Assembly: GCF_020786625.1 (NCBI RefSeq) | Contig: NZ_JAJGRC010000001.1 | Location: forward strand, 558,001-622,000 | Direction of reading: 5' to 3' | Length of the DNA stretch: 64,000 nucleotides | Origin: Salinicoccus sp. RF5 | GTDB lineage: Bacteria; Bacillota; Bacilli; Staphylococcales; Salinicoccaceae | Part shown: positions 34,298-42,797 of the stretch, piece by piece | Position numbering within the stretch: the stretch's first letter is position 1 | How the letters are laid out: each line of letters starts with the position of its first letter | The notes under the pieces: model-generated | Database searches by the model: none | Told to the model about the DNA's origin: nothing | The model's input: only the letters and a program-made list of their open reading frames with translations | Made by a program: the position numbers and the translations under genes

Positions 34298-36817
34298 TCA
34301 CTCGCCTTCAAGCTCGTTTTTTAGTTCCTGCAGCTTCATCATCGCATCAAGCGGCGTCATCTGGTTGATGTCGAGCGACTTCAGCTGATTGATGACCGGA
34401 TGCGCTTCAAATGCCTCCGTGTCATCAAGGGGAAGTGAAAGCTGTTCGTTGCCCATCACCCGTCCGTCCTGTTCGAATGTCTTCAGGAGGGCATTCGCCC
34501 GGCTTGTGACTTCATCCGGCAGTTCGGCAAGCTTCGCCACATGGATTCCGTAGCTCCGCTCCACCGGTCCCGGCTTCACTTTGTGCAGGAAAATCAGTTT
34601 GCCGTCGTACTCCGTCGCCTTCACATGCACATTCTTCAGATGGTCAAGCTCTGTGCTGAGCCGGGTCATTTCATGGTAGTGGGTGGAGAACAGCGTCTTC
34701 GCCCCGATATGATGGTGGATGTATTCAAGCATCGCCTGGGCCAGGGACATGCCGTCATAGGTCGAAGTGCCCCGCCCGATTTCATCGAAGATGAGGAGGC
34801 TGTCCTCCGTCGCATTCTGGAGGGCGTCATTCGCCTCCATCATTTCGATCATGAAGGTCGATTTCCCGCTGGCCAGGTCATCACTCGCACCGATGCGGGT
34901 GAATATCTGGTCGAATATCGGCAGCACTGCCGCTTCCGCCGGAACATACATGCCCATCTGAGCCATGATGCTGATGATGGCAACCTGCCGCATATAGGTA
35001 CTCTTGCCGGACATGTTCGGTCCTGTAATCAGATAGATGAATGTATCCTGGTCCATGCTGAGGGAGTTCGGTACATAGGTGCTCTCGCCGATCACCTTCT
35101 CCACCACGGGGTGGCGCCCTTCAGTAATCGACAGTTCGCCTTCGCTGAACTCAGGGCGCACAAGACGATATTCATTTGCCACCGTCGCAAACGATACGAG
35201 GCAGTCCAATGTGCTGATGATGTCCGCCGTCGTCTGCAGCCGTGGGATGAACTGCTCCATATGTTCACGGAGCGCTACGAACAGCTCGTACTCGAGTATG
35301 ACACTCTCATCCTGTGCACTGAGCAGTTTCGACTCCATCTCCTTGAGTTCCGGTGTGATGAAGCGTTCTGCATTCGTCAGCGTCTGCTTGCGCTGGTAAT
35401 CGAACTTTTCGGCATCGAAATTCACCGCATTGCCTTTGGAGATTTCAATGTAGTATCCGAACACCTTGTTGAATCCAACCTTCAGGTTCTTGATGCCGGT
35501 ACGCTCCCTTTCGCGTTCGATGTAGTCATTGAGCCACACCCTACCGTTGTTTGAGATGTACCGGTATTCATCGAGCCTGCTGCTGTAGCCCTCCCTGAAG
35601 ATGCCGCCCTCGCGGATGGTCTTCGGCGGCGAATCATTGAGGCTATCCGCAAGCAGACTGTGGACATCATCGAGAATGTCGAAGGACCGGAACAGCGGCG
35701 TACCAAGCAGTCCGATCCGTTCGAGCATTTCCGCGATGGCTGGGAGCCCCTGGAGGGAATCCCTCAGCTGTACAAAGTCCTTTGCATCGATGTTGCCGAA
35801 ACTCAGCCGGCCGACGAGCCGCTCGATATCATATACATTGTTGAGCAGGCTGCGCATGTCCTCACGCTCGATGAAGTGGTCGAGGAGGACCGTCACGGCC
35901 TCATGCCGCTCTTCTATTGCCTTCCGGCGGAGCAGCGGGCGCTCGATCCATTTCCTCAGTTTGCGCTTGCCCATCGGGGTCTCCGTCCGGTTGAGGTACC
36001 AGAACAGGGAGCCCTTCGTCTTTTTCGTCTGCAGGCTCTCAAGGAGCTCCAGATTGGAAAGTGCCGCATAGTTCAGCTGCATCGTCTCCTTGATGCGGTG
36101 CTTCTCCACGGTCCTGAAATGCTTCAGGTCCTTCATGTTGTGGGCGCGGATATAGGCCACGAGCAGATCGAGCGTCTCCCGTTCCCCTTCCGTGATATCC
36201 GTTCCGTATTCGAGCGGGAAATGCACCTCATTCGAAAACGGTGTATTCACCGGCGGGTCGGCATAAAGCTCGGACAGCAGGCCCTCGATGCCCTCCTCGA
36301 CCACGATCTCCCTTGGCCGGATGCGGTCGATTTCACTCTTTAGCACACCAAGATCCCCGGTCGAAAATGCAAATATCTCGCCGGTCGAAATATCCGAATA
36401 GGCGGCGGTGAAAAGTCCGGATTCTTCATCCAGTGCAAGAATGTAGTTGCTCCTGCCGTCATCCATGCCGAAGTCATCGATCAGTGTACCCGGCGTGATG
36501 ATGCGCACCACTTCCCGCTTCACCATGCCTTTCGTCTTTTTCGGGTCCTCCATCTGTTCGCAGATGGCAACCTTGTATCCCTGGTCGATCAGCCGCTCGA
36601 TATAGCCCTTTGCAGAATGGTACGGCACGCCGCACATCGGGATGGGATCCTTCTTCTTGTCCCGTGATGTCAGGGTGATTTCAAGCACCTTGCTCGCTGT
36701 AATCGCATCATCGTAGAACAGCTCGTAGAAATCACCCAGTCTATAGAAGAGCAGCACGCCAGGGTGCTCCTCCTTGATATTCAGATATTGTTGCATCATC
36801 GGTGTTACTGTAGCCAT
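34298..36817 (-). CDS. mutS: DNA mismatch repair protein MutS
   Basis: Mismatch-recognition ATPase, 839 residues. The N-terminal domain carries the Phe-X-Glu mismatch reader in [13 protein letters not shown] (about residues 26-38), the core lever domains follow, and the ATPase has Walker [16 protein letters not shown] and Walker [17 protein letters not shown]. Start ATG follows GGAAGTG at 5 bases. First gene of mutS-mutL. Confidence 0.98.
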   Translation of the reverse strand: MATVTPMMQQYLNIKEEHPGVLLFYRLGDFYELFYDDAITASKVLEITLTSRDKKKDPIPMCGVPYHSAKGYIERLIDQGYKVAICEQMEDPKKTKGMVKREVVRIITPGTLIDDFGMDDGRSNYILALDEESGLFTAAYSDISTGEIFAFSTGDLGVLKSEIDRIRPREIVVEEGIEGLLSELYADPPVNTPFSNEVHFPLEYGTDITEGERETLDLLVAYIRAHNMKDLKHFRTVEKHRIKETMQLNYAALSNLELLESLQTKKTKGSLFWYLNRTETPMGKRKLRKWIERPLLRRKAIEERHEAVTVLLDHFIEREDMRSLLNNVYDIERLVGRLSFGNIDAKDFVQLRDSLQGLPAIAEMLERIGLLGTPLFRSFDILDDVHSLLADSLNDSPPKTIREGGIFREGYSSRLDEYRYISNNGRVWLNDYIERERERTGIKNLKVGFNKVFGYYIEISKGNAVNFDAEKFDYQRKQTLTNAERFITPELKEMESKLLSAQDESVILEYELFVALREHMEQFIPRLQTTADIISTLDCLVSFATVANEYRLVRPEFSEGELSITEGRHPVVEKVIGESTYVPNSLSMDQDTFIYLITGPNMSGKSTYMRQVAIISIMAQMGMYVPAEAAVLPIFDQIFTRIGASDDLASGKSTFMIEMMEANDALQNATEDSLLIFDEIGRGTSTYDGMSLAQAMLEYIHHHIGAKTLFSTHYHEMTRLSTELDHLKNVHVKATEYDGKLIFLHKVKPGPVERSYGIHVAKLAELPDEVTSRANALLKTFEQDGRVMGNEQLSLPLDDTEAFEAHPVINQLKSLDINQMTPLDAMMKLQELKNELEGE

Positions 36818-36866
36818 CTAAACACTTCCATTACTAAAATATATCTGCATTATATCATGCACCCCT

Positions 36867-37352
36867 TCAAATGTTGAACTGCTTTAGGACCCCTTTTTCA
36901 TCCAGCTGTCTGAGCAGAAGCCATGAGACCACCGAGCCGATCACGGTGCTGATGAGAAATGCCGGTGCCAGCACCCAGAAGAAATCCCTGTCCAGGCCGA
37001 GTATCATGATCAGCGGAAACGTTGCGAGTGACCCGATTATCCCCGTCCCGAGCACTTCTCCGACGGCAGAGAAACCAAGCTTTCTGAATCTCCTGTACAG
37101 TATGAATGCGAGGAGCGCCCCGAGCATGCTGCCGGGATAGGCGAATGGGGAGCCCGTTCCCATCATGATCCGTATCGTGGATGACAGGAATGCCTGGACG
37201 ATGGCCCAAGGACCTGTAAATACGACCGAGAGGACATTGATGAGATGCTGTACGGGTGCTGCCCTGATGGGCCCTATGGGGATGATGATGAACATGCTGA
37301 GCACGACGTTAAGCGCAACAAGCACACTAGTGATGGTCATTTTTCTGGTCAT
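36867..37352 (-). CDS. thiW: ThiW, S component of an ECF transporter for hydroxyethylthiazole
   Basis: A 161-residue protein with five to six membrane helices and the ThiW signature IGPIRAAPVQHLINVLSVV followed by GPWAIVQAFLSSTIR and GTGSPFAYPGSMLGALLAF. ThiW is predicted to bind the thiazole precursor of thiamine and to use the ECF ATPase/T module. It lies alone between mutS and ricA with no TPP riboswitch of its own, about 0.6 kb from the riboswitch-controlled ykoE system, whose T and ATPase components it could borrow (inference). Confidence 0.85.
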   Translation of the reverse strand: MTRKMTITSVLVALNVVLSMFIIIPIGPIRAAPVQHLINVLSVVFTGPWAIVQAFLSSTIRIMMGTGSPFAYPGSMLGALLAFILYRRFRKLGFSAVGEVLGTGIIGSLATFPLIMILGLDRDFFWVLAPAFLISTVIGSVVSWLLLRQLDEKGVLKQFNI

Positions 37353-37367
37353 TCCAATACCCCTCCT

Positions 37368-37402
37368 TCAAAAAAAGGACCACGCATCCCTATACGGATG
37401 CG
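37368..37402 (-). terminator. Terminator of ricA
   Basis: Stem GCGCATCC / GGATGCGT with a six-base loop, followed on the minus strand by GGTCCTTTTTTT. Confidence 0.8.
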
Positions 37403-37421
37403 CAGCCCTTAAATTAAATAT

Positions 37422-37847
37422 TTATTTATCTTCTTGGTTCGGCATGTTCCTCATCGCCGCACCGGTTTCCCCCTGGAGCAGATCTCCGCCCGTGGACGTG
37501 ATGATGTCATTCGTCACCGTCTGGCTGATGGCATGGGAGACCATCTGGAGCAGTTCGTTGACCTGACCCTGGGATTCCTTGAACTGGTTGACGATCGGCA
37601 TTTCGTCGAGTTCCGCCTCGACTTTCTTTATTTTCTCTTCCGTCATCTGATAGGCGCGTTCCTTGCCGTAGTTCTGGAAGTTGACCGCCTGCTTCTGCAG
37701 ACTTTTCAGGCTTGCCATCTTTTCCCTGACATCCTTGTTTTCATGGATCTTGGCTTCGGCCTTCTTGAAGAAGTCCACCTGTTCCGTCTGGGCGATCATG
37801 TTGCCGAGTTCCTTCGCTTCTTTCACAATATCATCTTTCGTATACAT
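37422..37847 (-). CDS. ricA: RicA (YmcA), regulator of RNase Y
   Basis: A 141-residue helical protein of the YlbF/YmcA family. The segment FFKKAEAKIHENKDVREKM and the block SLQKQAVNFQNYGKERAY match RicA. In B. subtilis RicA, RicF and RicT form the Y-complex, which directs RNase Y in operon mRNA maturation and affects competence and biofilm. Encoded in the same window as rny (48.4 kb). Neighbour miaB (ymcB), usual immediately upstream, is absent. Confidence 0.92.
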   Translation of the reverse strand: MYTKDDIVKEAKELGNMIAQTEQVDFFKKAEAKIHENKDVREKMASLKSLQKQAVNFQNYGKERAYQMTEEKIKKVEAELDEMPIVNQFKESQGQVNELLQMVSHAISQTVTNDIITSTGGDLLQGETGAAMRNMPNQEDK

Positions 37848-37997
37848 TGTACTGCCACCTTTTCCCTATTTTAAAACCATCCACCGGATGATCCACTATA
37901 TTTTCATCCATCGTCCGCAATCTGATGCGGCTGTTGAAATCTCCTATCAGTATATATGTTTTTCTCCCATATTTCAAAACTATTCGACCCCCGGATT

Positions 37998-38789
37998 TCA
38001 TCTCGCATCCACAGTGTCAAATGGGCTGAACCACTCCCCAAGGAAAGCGGAGATGATGACACCGGATACGATGAGCAGGACGAAGTGAAGGTCATGGATG
38101 GAATAAGTGGTGCGGTGGTAGTAGGTCCTCGGTCCGTCGTCAAATCCTTTCGATTCCATGGCGACCCCAAGGCGCCAGGCACGTCTGATGCTCTGGCTGA
38201 GGAGTGTGACAATCGCTGATATGAAGCCCTTCAGTCCAGTAATGTACTTGCGGTGGATCAGCGCCCGCCTCACTTTGCGCGCCCGTCTGAGTGCCATGTA
38301 TTCACCGGCAATGATCGGGACCATACGGACTGCAGCCATGAACGAATAGGCATATTTCGGCTTCAGCCTCCCCTGCTGCATCAGGCTGTAGAAGACATCG
38401 GTGATCCGCGTGGTGAAGACGATGAGTGCACCGAAGAAGGACAGTGTGATGCCGCGCATCATGATGTGGATGCCGCGTACCGCACTTTCTTCGGTGACAT
38501 GGATGATGCCGAACCGGAAGATCGTCGTCGTCCCTTCGCCGTAGAAAATCATATACAGGCTTGAAATGAAGCCGAAAAACAGGATGACGCCCGTCAGGAG
38601 TGCAATATAGATGTACTTCACACCACTCAATATGAAAAGCAGAATGAACATAATGACCGCCAGATGGAAAAGGTGGTTCGGGTTATGGATGAGGATGACG
38701 GTCAGGAACAGCGCGATGGCCACAAGGATCTTGACGAGGGGATTGACCTGGTCGGCGAATGTGCTGTACCGCTTCACCGCTTCAGGCAT
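37998..38789 (-). CDS. ECF transporter T component (YkoC-like)
   Basis: A 263-residue energy-coupling-factor transmembrane protein of the CbiQ/EcfT family. Helices occupy about residues 15-110 and 225-250, and the coupling helices contain the two Ala-Arg-Arg/Gly type motifs seen here as MALRRARKVRRAL and SIRRAWRLGVAMESKGF. The ATG at 38789 (MPEAVKRYS) overlaps the ATPase stop by 8 bases and follows a G-rich ribosome site. Third gene of the TPP-riboswitch-controlled ykoE-ATPase-T operon, presumed to import a thiamine precursor. Confidence 0.88.
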   Translation of the reverse strand: MPEAVKRYSTFADQVNPLVKILVAIALFLTVILIHNPNHLFHLAVIMFILLFILSGVKYIYIALLTGVILFFGFISSLYMIFYGEGTTTIFRFGIIHVTEESAVRGIHIMMRGITLSFFGALIVFTTRITDVFYSLMQQGRLKPKYAYSFMAAVRMVPIIAGEYMALRRARKVRRALIHRKYITGLKGFISAIVTLLSQSIRRAWRLGVAMESKGFDDGPRTYYHRTTYSIHDLHFVLLIVSGVIISAFLGEWFSPFDTVDAR

Positions 38790-40185
38790 ATCCATCCCCC
38801 CTTTCCACAAGTCGTCCGGCTTCAATCTTGAGGCGTCTCGAGGGATAACGCTTCATGATCTCCGCATCGTGGGTGATCATGATGACGCTCGTCCCCCGCT
38901 TCACCAGTTCGTGGATCATTATGAGCAGATTGAAGGCATGATGCTGATCCAGACCGAAAGTCGGTTCATCGAAAATGAGGACTTCCGGTACCCCGCCTGC
39001 TGCCGTTGCAACACTCAGGCGACGCTTCTGCCCGGTGGATATTTCGAGCGGATGCAGATGCGCCACATGCGAAAGTCCGAAGCGTTGAAGCAGCGCGCCG
39101 GTTTCCCGGCGTGCCGTCCTGTCATCATGGTGCATCTCCAGATTGATGAATACTTCATCGAACACACGATTTGTAATGAACTGAAGTTCCGGATTCTGGA
39201 AGACCGGATAGACCCTGCCGCGGAGATGGCGCGTCCGTCCGATCCGGTCGCCTCCAAAAAGCACCTTTCCTCCCGAAGGGATGAGCTTCATCAACGCGAG
39301 CAGCAGGCTCGACTTGCCCGACCCATTATCCCCTTCAAGTGTGATCCACTCGCCTTTTCCGATCCTCAGGATGTCTACCGTCAGAAGGTGCCTGCCTCCT
39401 CTCTTGATGGAGAGATTTTTTGCTTCCATCAATGTACTCGATTGAGGCGCAATTTTAGGGAGGCGCGGGGCCGCATCCCAAGAATGTGGATGCCATACGC
39501 CATATTGGTCAAGCAGCCGGCGGTGCACCTCCAACATCTCCGCAGGAGATGCAGAACATGCGATTCCGCCCGTGTCATCCATCAGTATCACCCGGTCGAC
39601 CCTGTGCCATAGTGCTTCGACACGATGTTCGATGATGACGACCGTCAGCTCATCCCACATCGCCCTGACGGTGTCCCAGAGATGGCACGCCGATATGCCG
39701 TCCAACATGCTTGTCGGCTCATCGAGGAACAATGTGTCCGCCTGCTGGAGCAGTGCCGAGGCGATGGCGAGCTTCTGCTTCATTCCTCCGGAGAGTGTCT
39801 GTATGGCACGCTCAGGCGCCACATCAAGTCCGACCATGTCGAGCGCCTCCATGAACAGGGGCTTCATCTCTTCCTTTGCCACCTGTCTGTTCTCGAGTAC
39901 AAAGGCGAGTTCCTCAGCAACCGTCGGCATCGTGAACTGGGAATCCGGGTCCTGGAAGGCGTACGCACTGGATTCGGGCAGTTCAAGTCTATCGGCCTTC
40001 ATCGGTATCGTGATCGTATCCGGTATGAGCCCTCCGAGCACATTGAGCAACGTGCTCTTGCCGGAGCCGCTCGGCCCCACGATGAGCACCTTCTCACCTT
40101 TACCTATCTTCAGGTCGAGGCCGGTGAAGAGGGGTGACTCCGATTCCGGAAACTTCAGACGCAGCTTTTCCACTTCGATGCACAT
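38782..40185 (-). CDS. Fused double ATPase of an ECF transporter (YkoD-like)
   Basis: A 467-residue protein made of two ABC ATPase domains in tandem. The first has Walker A GPSGSGKST (about residues 37-45), signature LSGGMKQ and Walker B DTLFLDEPTS; the second has Walker A GDNGSGKSS (about 279-287), an atypical signature ISTGQKRR and Walker B VLIFDEPTFG. This is the arrangement of YkoD and other fused EcfA1A2 proteins. The ATG at 40185 lies 2 bases after the ykoE stop region with AGAAGGA upstream. Drives thiamine-precursor uptake with YkoE and the T component. Confidence 0.9.
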   Translation of the reverse strand: MCIEVEKLRLKFPESESPLFTGLDLKIGKGEKVLIVGPSGSGKSTLLNVLGGLIPDTITIPMKADRLELPESSAYAFQDPDSQFTMPTVAEELAFVLENRQVAKEEMKPLFMEALDMVGLDVAPERAIQTLSGGMKQKLAIASALLQQADTLFLDEPTSMLDGISACHLWDTVRAMWDELTVVIIEHRVEALWHRVDRVILMDDTGGIACSASPAEMLEVHRRLLDQYGVWHPHSWDAAPRLPKIAPQSSTLMEAKNLSIKRGGRHLLTVDILRIGKGEWITLEGDNGSGKSSLLLALMKLIPSGGKVLFGGDRIGRTRHLRGRVYPVFQNPELQFITNRVFDEVFINLEMHHDDRTARRETGALLQRFGLSHVAHLHPLEISTGQKRRLSVATAAGGVPEVLIFDEPTFGLDQHHAFNLLIMIHELVKRGTSVIMITHDAEIMKRYPSRRLKIEAGRLVERGDGYA

Positions 40186-40187
40186 GG

Positions 40188-40766
40188 TCAAAGTCCTTCT
40201 TCAGCAGCATGTTTATTGCCGACGAGTTTCAGTACACCTGTCTCCTTCAGTGCACGATACAACAGGTGCGCGAGCCAGCCGGCGATGAGTGCACCACTCA
40301 GCACTCGGAAGCCGAACATCAGCAGCAGATTCCATGTCTCAAGCTGGCCGAGGTAGCCGTAGTACCAGTCGAGCGGGAATGTCGCAAGTGCAGCCGAAAT
40401 GCCGGCTGTGACCGCCACCATAAGGGATGTGCTTTTGTATTTCACGAGGGCGAATATGATTTCGCATGCAAGGCCCTGGATGAGCCCATATACGATCAGC
40501 ATGACATCGAACTGCAGCATGACGATCGTTTCTCCGGATGCCGCAGCAAATTCCGCAATCAGCGCCACGCCGGGCTTCCTTATGACGAGATAGGCGACCA
40601 CTGCTGCGATGAACCACATGCCGTAAAGCAGCTGGTTCAGATGCAATCCAAGCGGTTCAAGCGCCGTATAGACGCCGCCCCATATCGAATAGACGAACGA
40701 GAATACGAGGGCGATGACGACCGTGATCAGCACATCGGTCAAGGTCAGCCCTTTTCTTTTTACCAT
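40188..40766 (-). CDS. ykoE: YkoE, S component for a thiamine precursor (HMP)
   Basis: A 192-residue substrate-binding membrane protein with five to six helices. Typical YkoE blocks are LTDVLITVVIALVFSFVYSI, WGGVYTALEPLGL and QGLACEIIFAL. YkoE is the proposed hydroxymethylpyrimidine-specific S component. The ATG at 40766 follows GGAGG at 9 bases. It is the first gene after a TPP riboswitch, which supports the substrate class: expression should fall when thiamine pyrophosphate is plentiful. Confidence 0.9.
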   Translation of the reverse strand: MVKRKGLTLTDVLITVVIALVFSFVYSIWGGVYTALEPLGLHLNQLLYGMWFIAAVVAYLVIRKPGVALIAEFAAASGETIVMLQFDVMLIVYGLIQGLACEIIFALVKYKSTSLMVAVTAGISAALATFPLDWYYGYLGQLETWNLLLMFGFRVLSGALIAGWLAHLLYRALKETGVLKLVGNKHAAEEGL

Positions 40767-40795
40767 TATAAAAGCCTCCATATAATATATTCCAA

Positions 40796-40826
40796 ACTAA
40801 AAACACACCACTAGCGGAGTGGTGTG
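40796..40826 (-). terminator. TPP riboswitch terminator
   Basis: CACACCACT / AGTGGTGTG stem followed on the minus strand by a T run. The ascending arm could pair alternatively with the aptamer P1 region, as both contain CCACT/AGTGG. Confidence 0.8.
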
Positions 40827-40846
40827 CATATTATATGTAAAATATG

Positions 40847-40921
40847 CCACTTCCCTACGCTAGTATGATCTAGATCAGGTGATAAGGGTAATTCTCAGTC
40901 CTTGCGGACACCCCTAGTGGT
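40847..40921 (-). promoter_or_regulatory. TPP riboswitch aptamer
   Basis: Read on the minus strand: CCACTAGGGGTGTCC, the P3-adjacent CTGAGA (in ACTGAGAATTACCC), then ACCTGATCTAGATCATACTAGCGTAGGGAAGTGG in two conserved blocks. These are the pyrimidine-sensing and pyrophosphate-sensing helices of the THI element. P1 is CCACT/AGTGG. It precedes ykoE by about 80 bases. Confidence 0.96.
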
Positions 40922-40943
40922 GGTTATTTATTCGGTTGGCTCC

Positions 40944-40972
40944 ATCATAGTACACTTTCTGAATTTTGTGAA
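40944..40972 (-). promoter_or_regulatory. Promoter of the ykoE operon
   Basis: TTCACA (40972-40967) and TATGAT (40949-40944) on the minus strand with a 17-base spacer. It lies immediately after the stop codon of the upstream ABC gene. Confidence 0.65.
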
Positions 40973-40973
40973 G

Positions 40974-42797
40974 TCATTTATTGTCGTCGACCATCTGATA
41001 ATAGCGGCCGCGCTGTCTGACGAGTTCCTCTTCAGAACCGCTTTCGACCAGTTCACCGAGCTCCATGACGAAGATGCGATCCACGGCCTTTATCGTATTC
41101 AGCCTATGGGCGATGATGATGCTTGTCCGGTCCTTCATCAGCCGCTCGAGCGCCTCCTGAATCTTAAGCTCCGTCACCGTATCGATGCTGCTCGTCGCCT
41201 CGTCCAGGAGCAGTATCGCCGGATCCGTGATCAGGGCGCGGGCGATTGATATCAGCTGCTTCTGCCCCTGGGAGATGAAGCCTTCGTCGGCTTCCAGAAC
41301 CGTGTCATAGCCCTCTTCCAGTGCAACGATGAAGTCGTGGGCGTTGGCAAGCTTCGCCGCCTCGACCACTTCCTCATCCGTCGCATCAAGTTTGCCGTAG
41401 CGGATGTTCTCGCGGATCGTCGATTCGAACAGGTAGGGATCCTGCAGGACGAACGCCGTCTGCGAACGGACGGTCGAACGGCTGTAGTCGAGGATGTTCT
41501 CCCCATCGATCCGGACCTCCCCGGAATCCGTTTCATAGAACCTGGCCAGCAGCTGCATGACGGTCGTCTTGCCGGCACCGGTCGCACCGATCAGGGCGAC
41601 CGATTCGCCCGCATCGATCCTGAAGCTCAAGTTTCTGATGGTCGGGGTCTTCTGCGTCGGGTCATAGGAGAATGAGACATCATCGAATTCGATCTCACCC
41701 GCTATGGTCCTGCCGGTGATCTTCCCTTCATCCTTCTCCGGCTCGGAATCGATGATGCCGAATACGCGCTCCGCTCCGGCGATGGCCGAAAGCACCTGGT
41801 TGAACTGGTTGGAAAGATCGGCGAGCGGCCGGGTGAACTGACGTGCATATTCTGCAAACACGACGATGGTACCGATCGTGACGATACCGTCCGTATAGAA
41901 GACGAGCAGACCGCCGGCACCGGCCACAATCGTGAAGCTGACATTGTTCAGCATGTTCATCACTTTCGGGATGAAGCCGGCGTACAGGAATGCCCAGAAG
42001 GTGATGTCCCTGAGATTTCCCGCCTTTTCATTGAAGTTGCGGATCGCCGTCTCCTCCTGCGAGAAGACCTTGACGATCTCCTGCCCGGATACCATCTCTT
42101 CGATATATCCATTCAGTTCACCGGTCGCCCGCTGACGCTTTTTGTAGAGCGGTCCGGTGCGCCTGGTGATGAAGCCGACAGCGAATATCAGCACCGGGAT
42201 GATCAGCACGGTGAGGAGTGTGAGCAGTGGACTCAGATAAAGCATGACGCTGATCGTACCGATCAGGGTGACGATGCTTGTCGTGAACTGGATGAATGAT
42301 GTATTGAGCGTCTGTGAAATCGTTTCGATGTCATTGGTCATGCGGCTCATCAGCTCGCCGTGCTGCCGCTTGTCGTAGAATGATACCGGCAGCTTCTGCA
42401 TGTGTGAAAACAGCCGGCTCCGCAGCTTATAGACCGTCCGCTGGGACAGCCCCACCATGAAGAAGGCTGCGGTATACTGCGTCGATGACAGCAGGATATA
42501 GACGACGAGCAGGAAGAGCAGTATGGTGGACAGTCCGTCCATCTCCCCGGGTATGAAGTAGTTGTCCACGATATACCCGACGAGGAAGGGGCCTGTGATG
42601 CTCAGCAGGCTGGTCAGTGTCACGAGGAAGATGATGCCGTACAGAAGCGCCCGCTCCTCCGAGATGAACTGCCACATCCGCTTCAAGGTGCCGATGATGT
42701 CGTTCGCCCGCTGGTCCTCCTTCTTTTTCTTTCGGCCGATCTCCTCCTTTTTGAGGACCGGTTCATGCCCGAATGGCCTTCTGATGAAATCAATCAT
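40974..42797 (-). CDS. Heterodimeric ABC exporter, catalytic-site subunit
   Basis: A 607-residue half-transporter with an unusual lysine-rich cytosolic N-terminus (residues 15-30), six helices (about 50-320) and an ATPase domain. Walker A GATGAGKTT is at 404-412, Walker B ILLLDEATSS has catalytic E533, and the signature is the non-canonical ISQGQK (508-513). It pairs with the preceding gene, whose stop it overlaps by 8 bases. The organisation matches multidrug-type heterodimers (YfiBC-like). Substrate unknown. Inserted, with its partner and the thiamine importer, where related genomes carry miaB. Confidence 0.9.
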   Translation of the reverse strand: MIDFIRRPFGHEPVLKKEEIGRKKKKEDQRANDIIGTLKRMWQFISEERALLYGIIFLVTLTSLLSITGPFLVGYIVDNYFIPGEMDGLSTILLFLLVVYILLSSTQYTAAFFMVGLSQRTVYKLRSRLFSHMQKLPVSFYDKRQHGELMSRMTNDIETISQTLNTSFIQFTTSIVTLIGTISVMLYLSPLLTLLTVLIIPVLIFAVGFITRRTGPLYKKRQRATGELNGYIEEMVSGQEIVKVFSQEETAIRNFNEKAGNLRDITFWAFLYAGFIPKVMNMLNNVSFTIVAGAGGLLVFYTDGIVTIGTIVVFAEYARQFTRPLADLSNQFNQVLSAIAGAERVFGIIDSEPEKDEGKITGRTIAGEIEFDDVSFSYDPTQKTPTIRNLSFRIDAGESVALIGATGAGKTTVMQLLARFYETDSGEVRIDGENILDYSRSTVRSQTAFVLQDPYLFESTIRENIRYGKLDATDEEVVEAAKLANAHDFIVALEEGYDTVLEADEGFISQGQKQLISIARALITDPAILLLDEATSSIDTVTELKIQEALERLMKDRTSIIIAHRLNTIKAVDRIFVMELGELVESGSEEELVRQRGRYYQMVDDNK

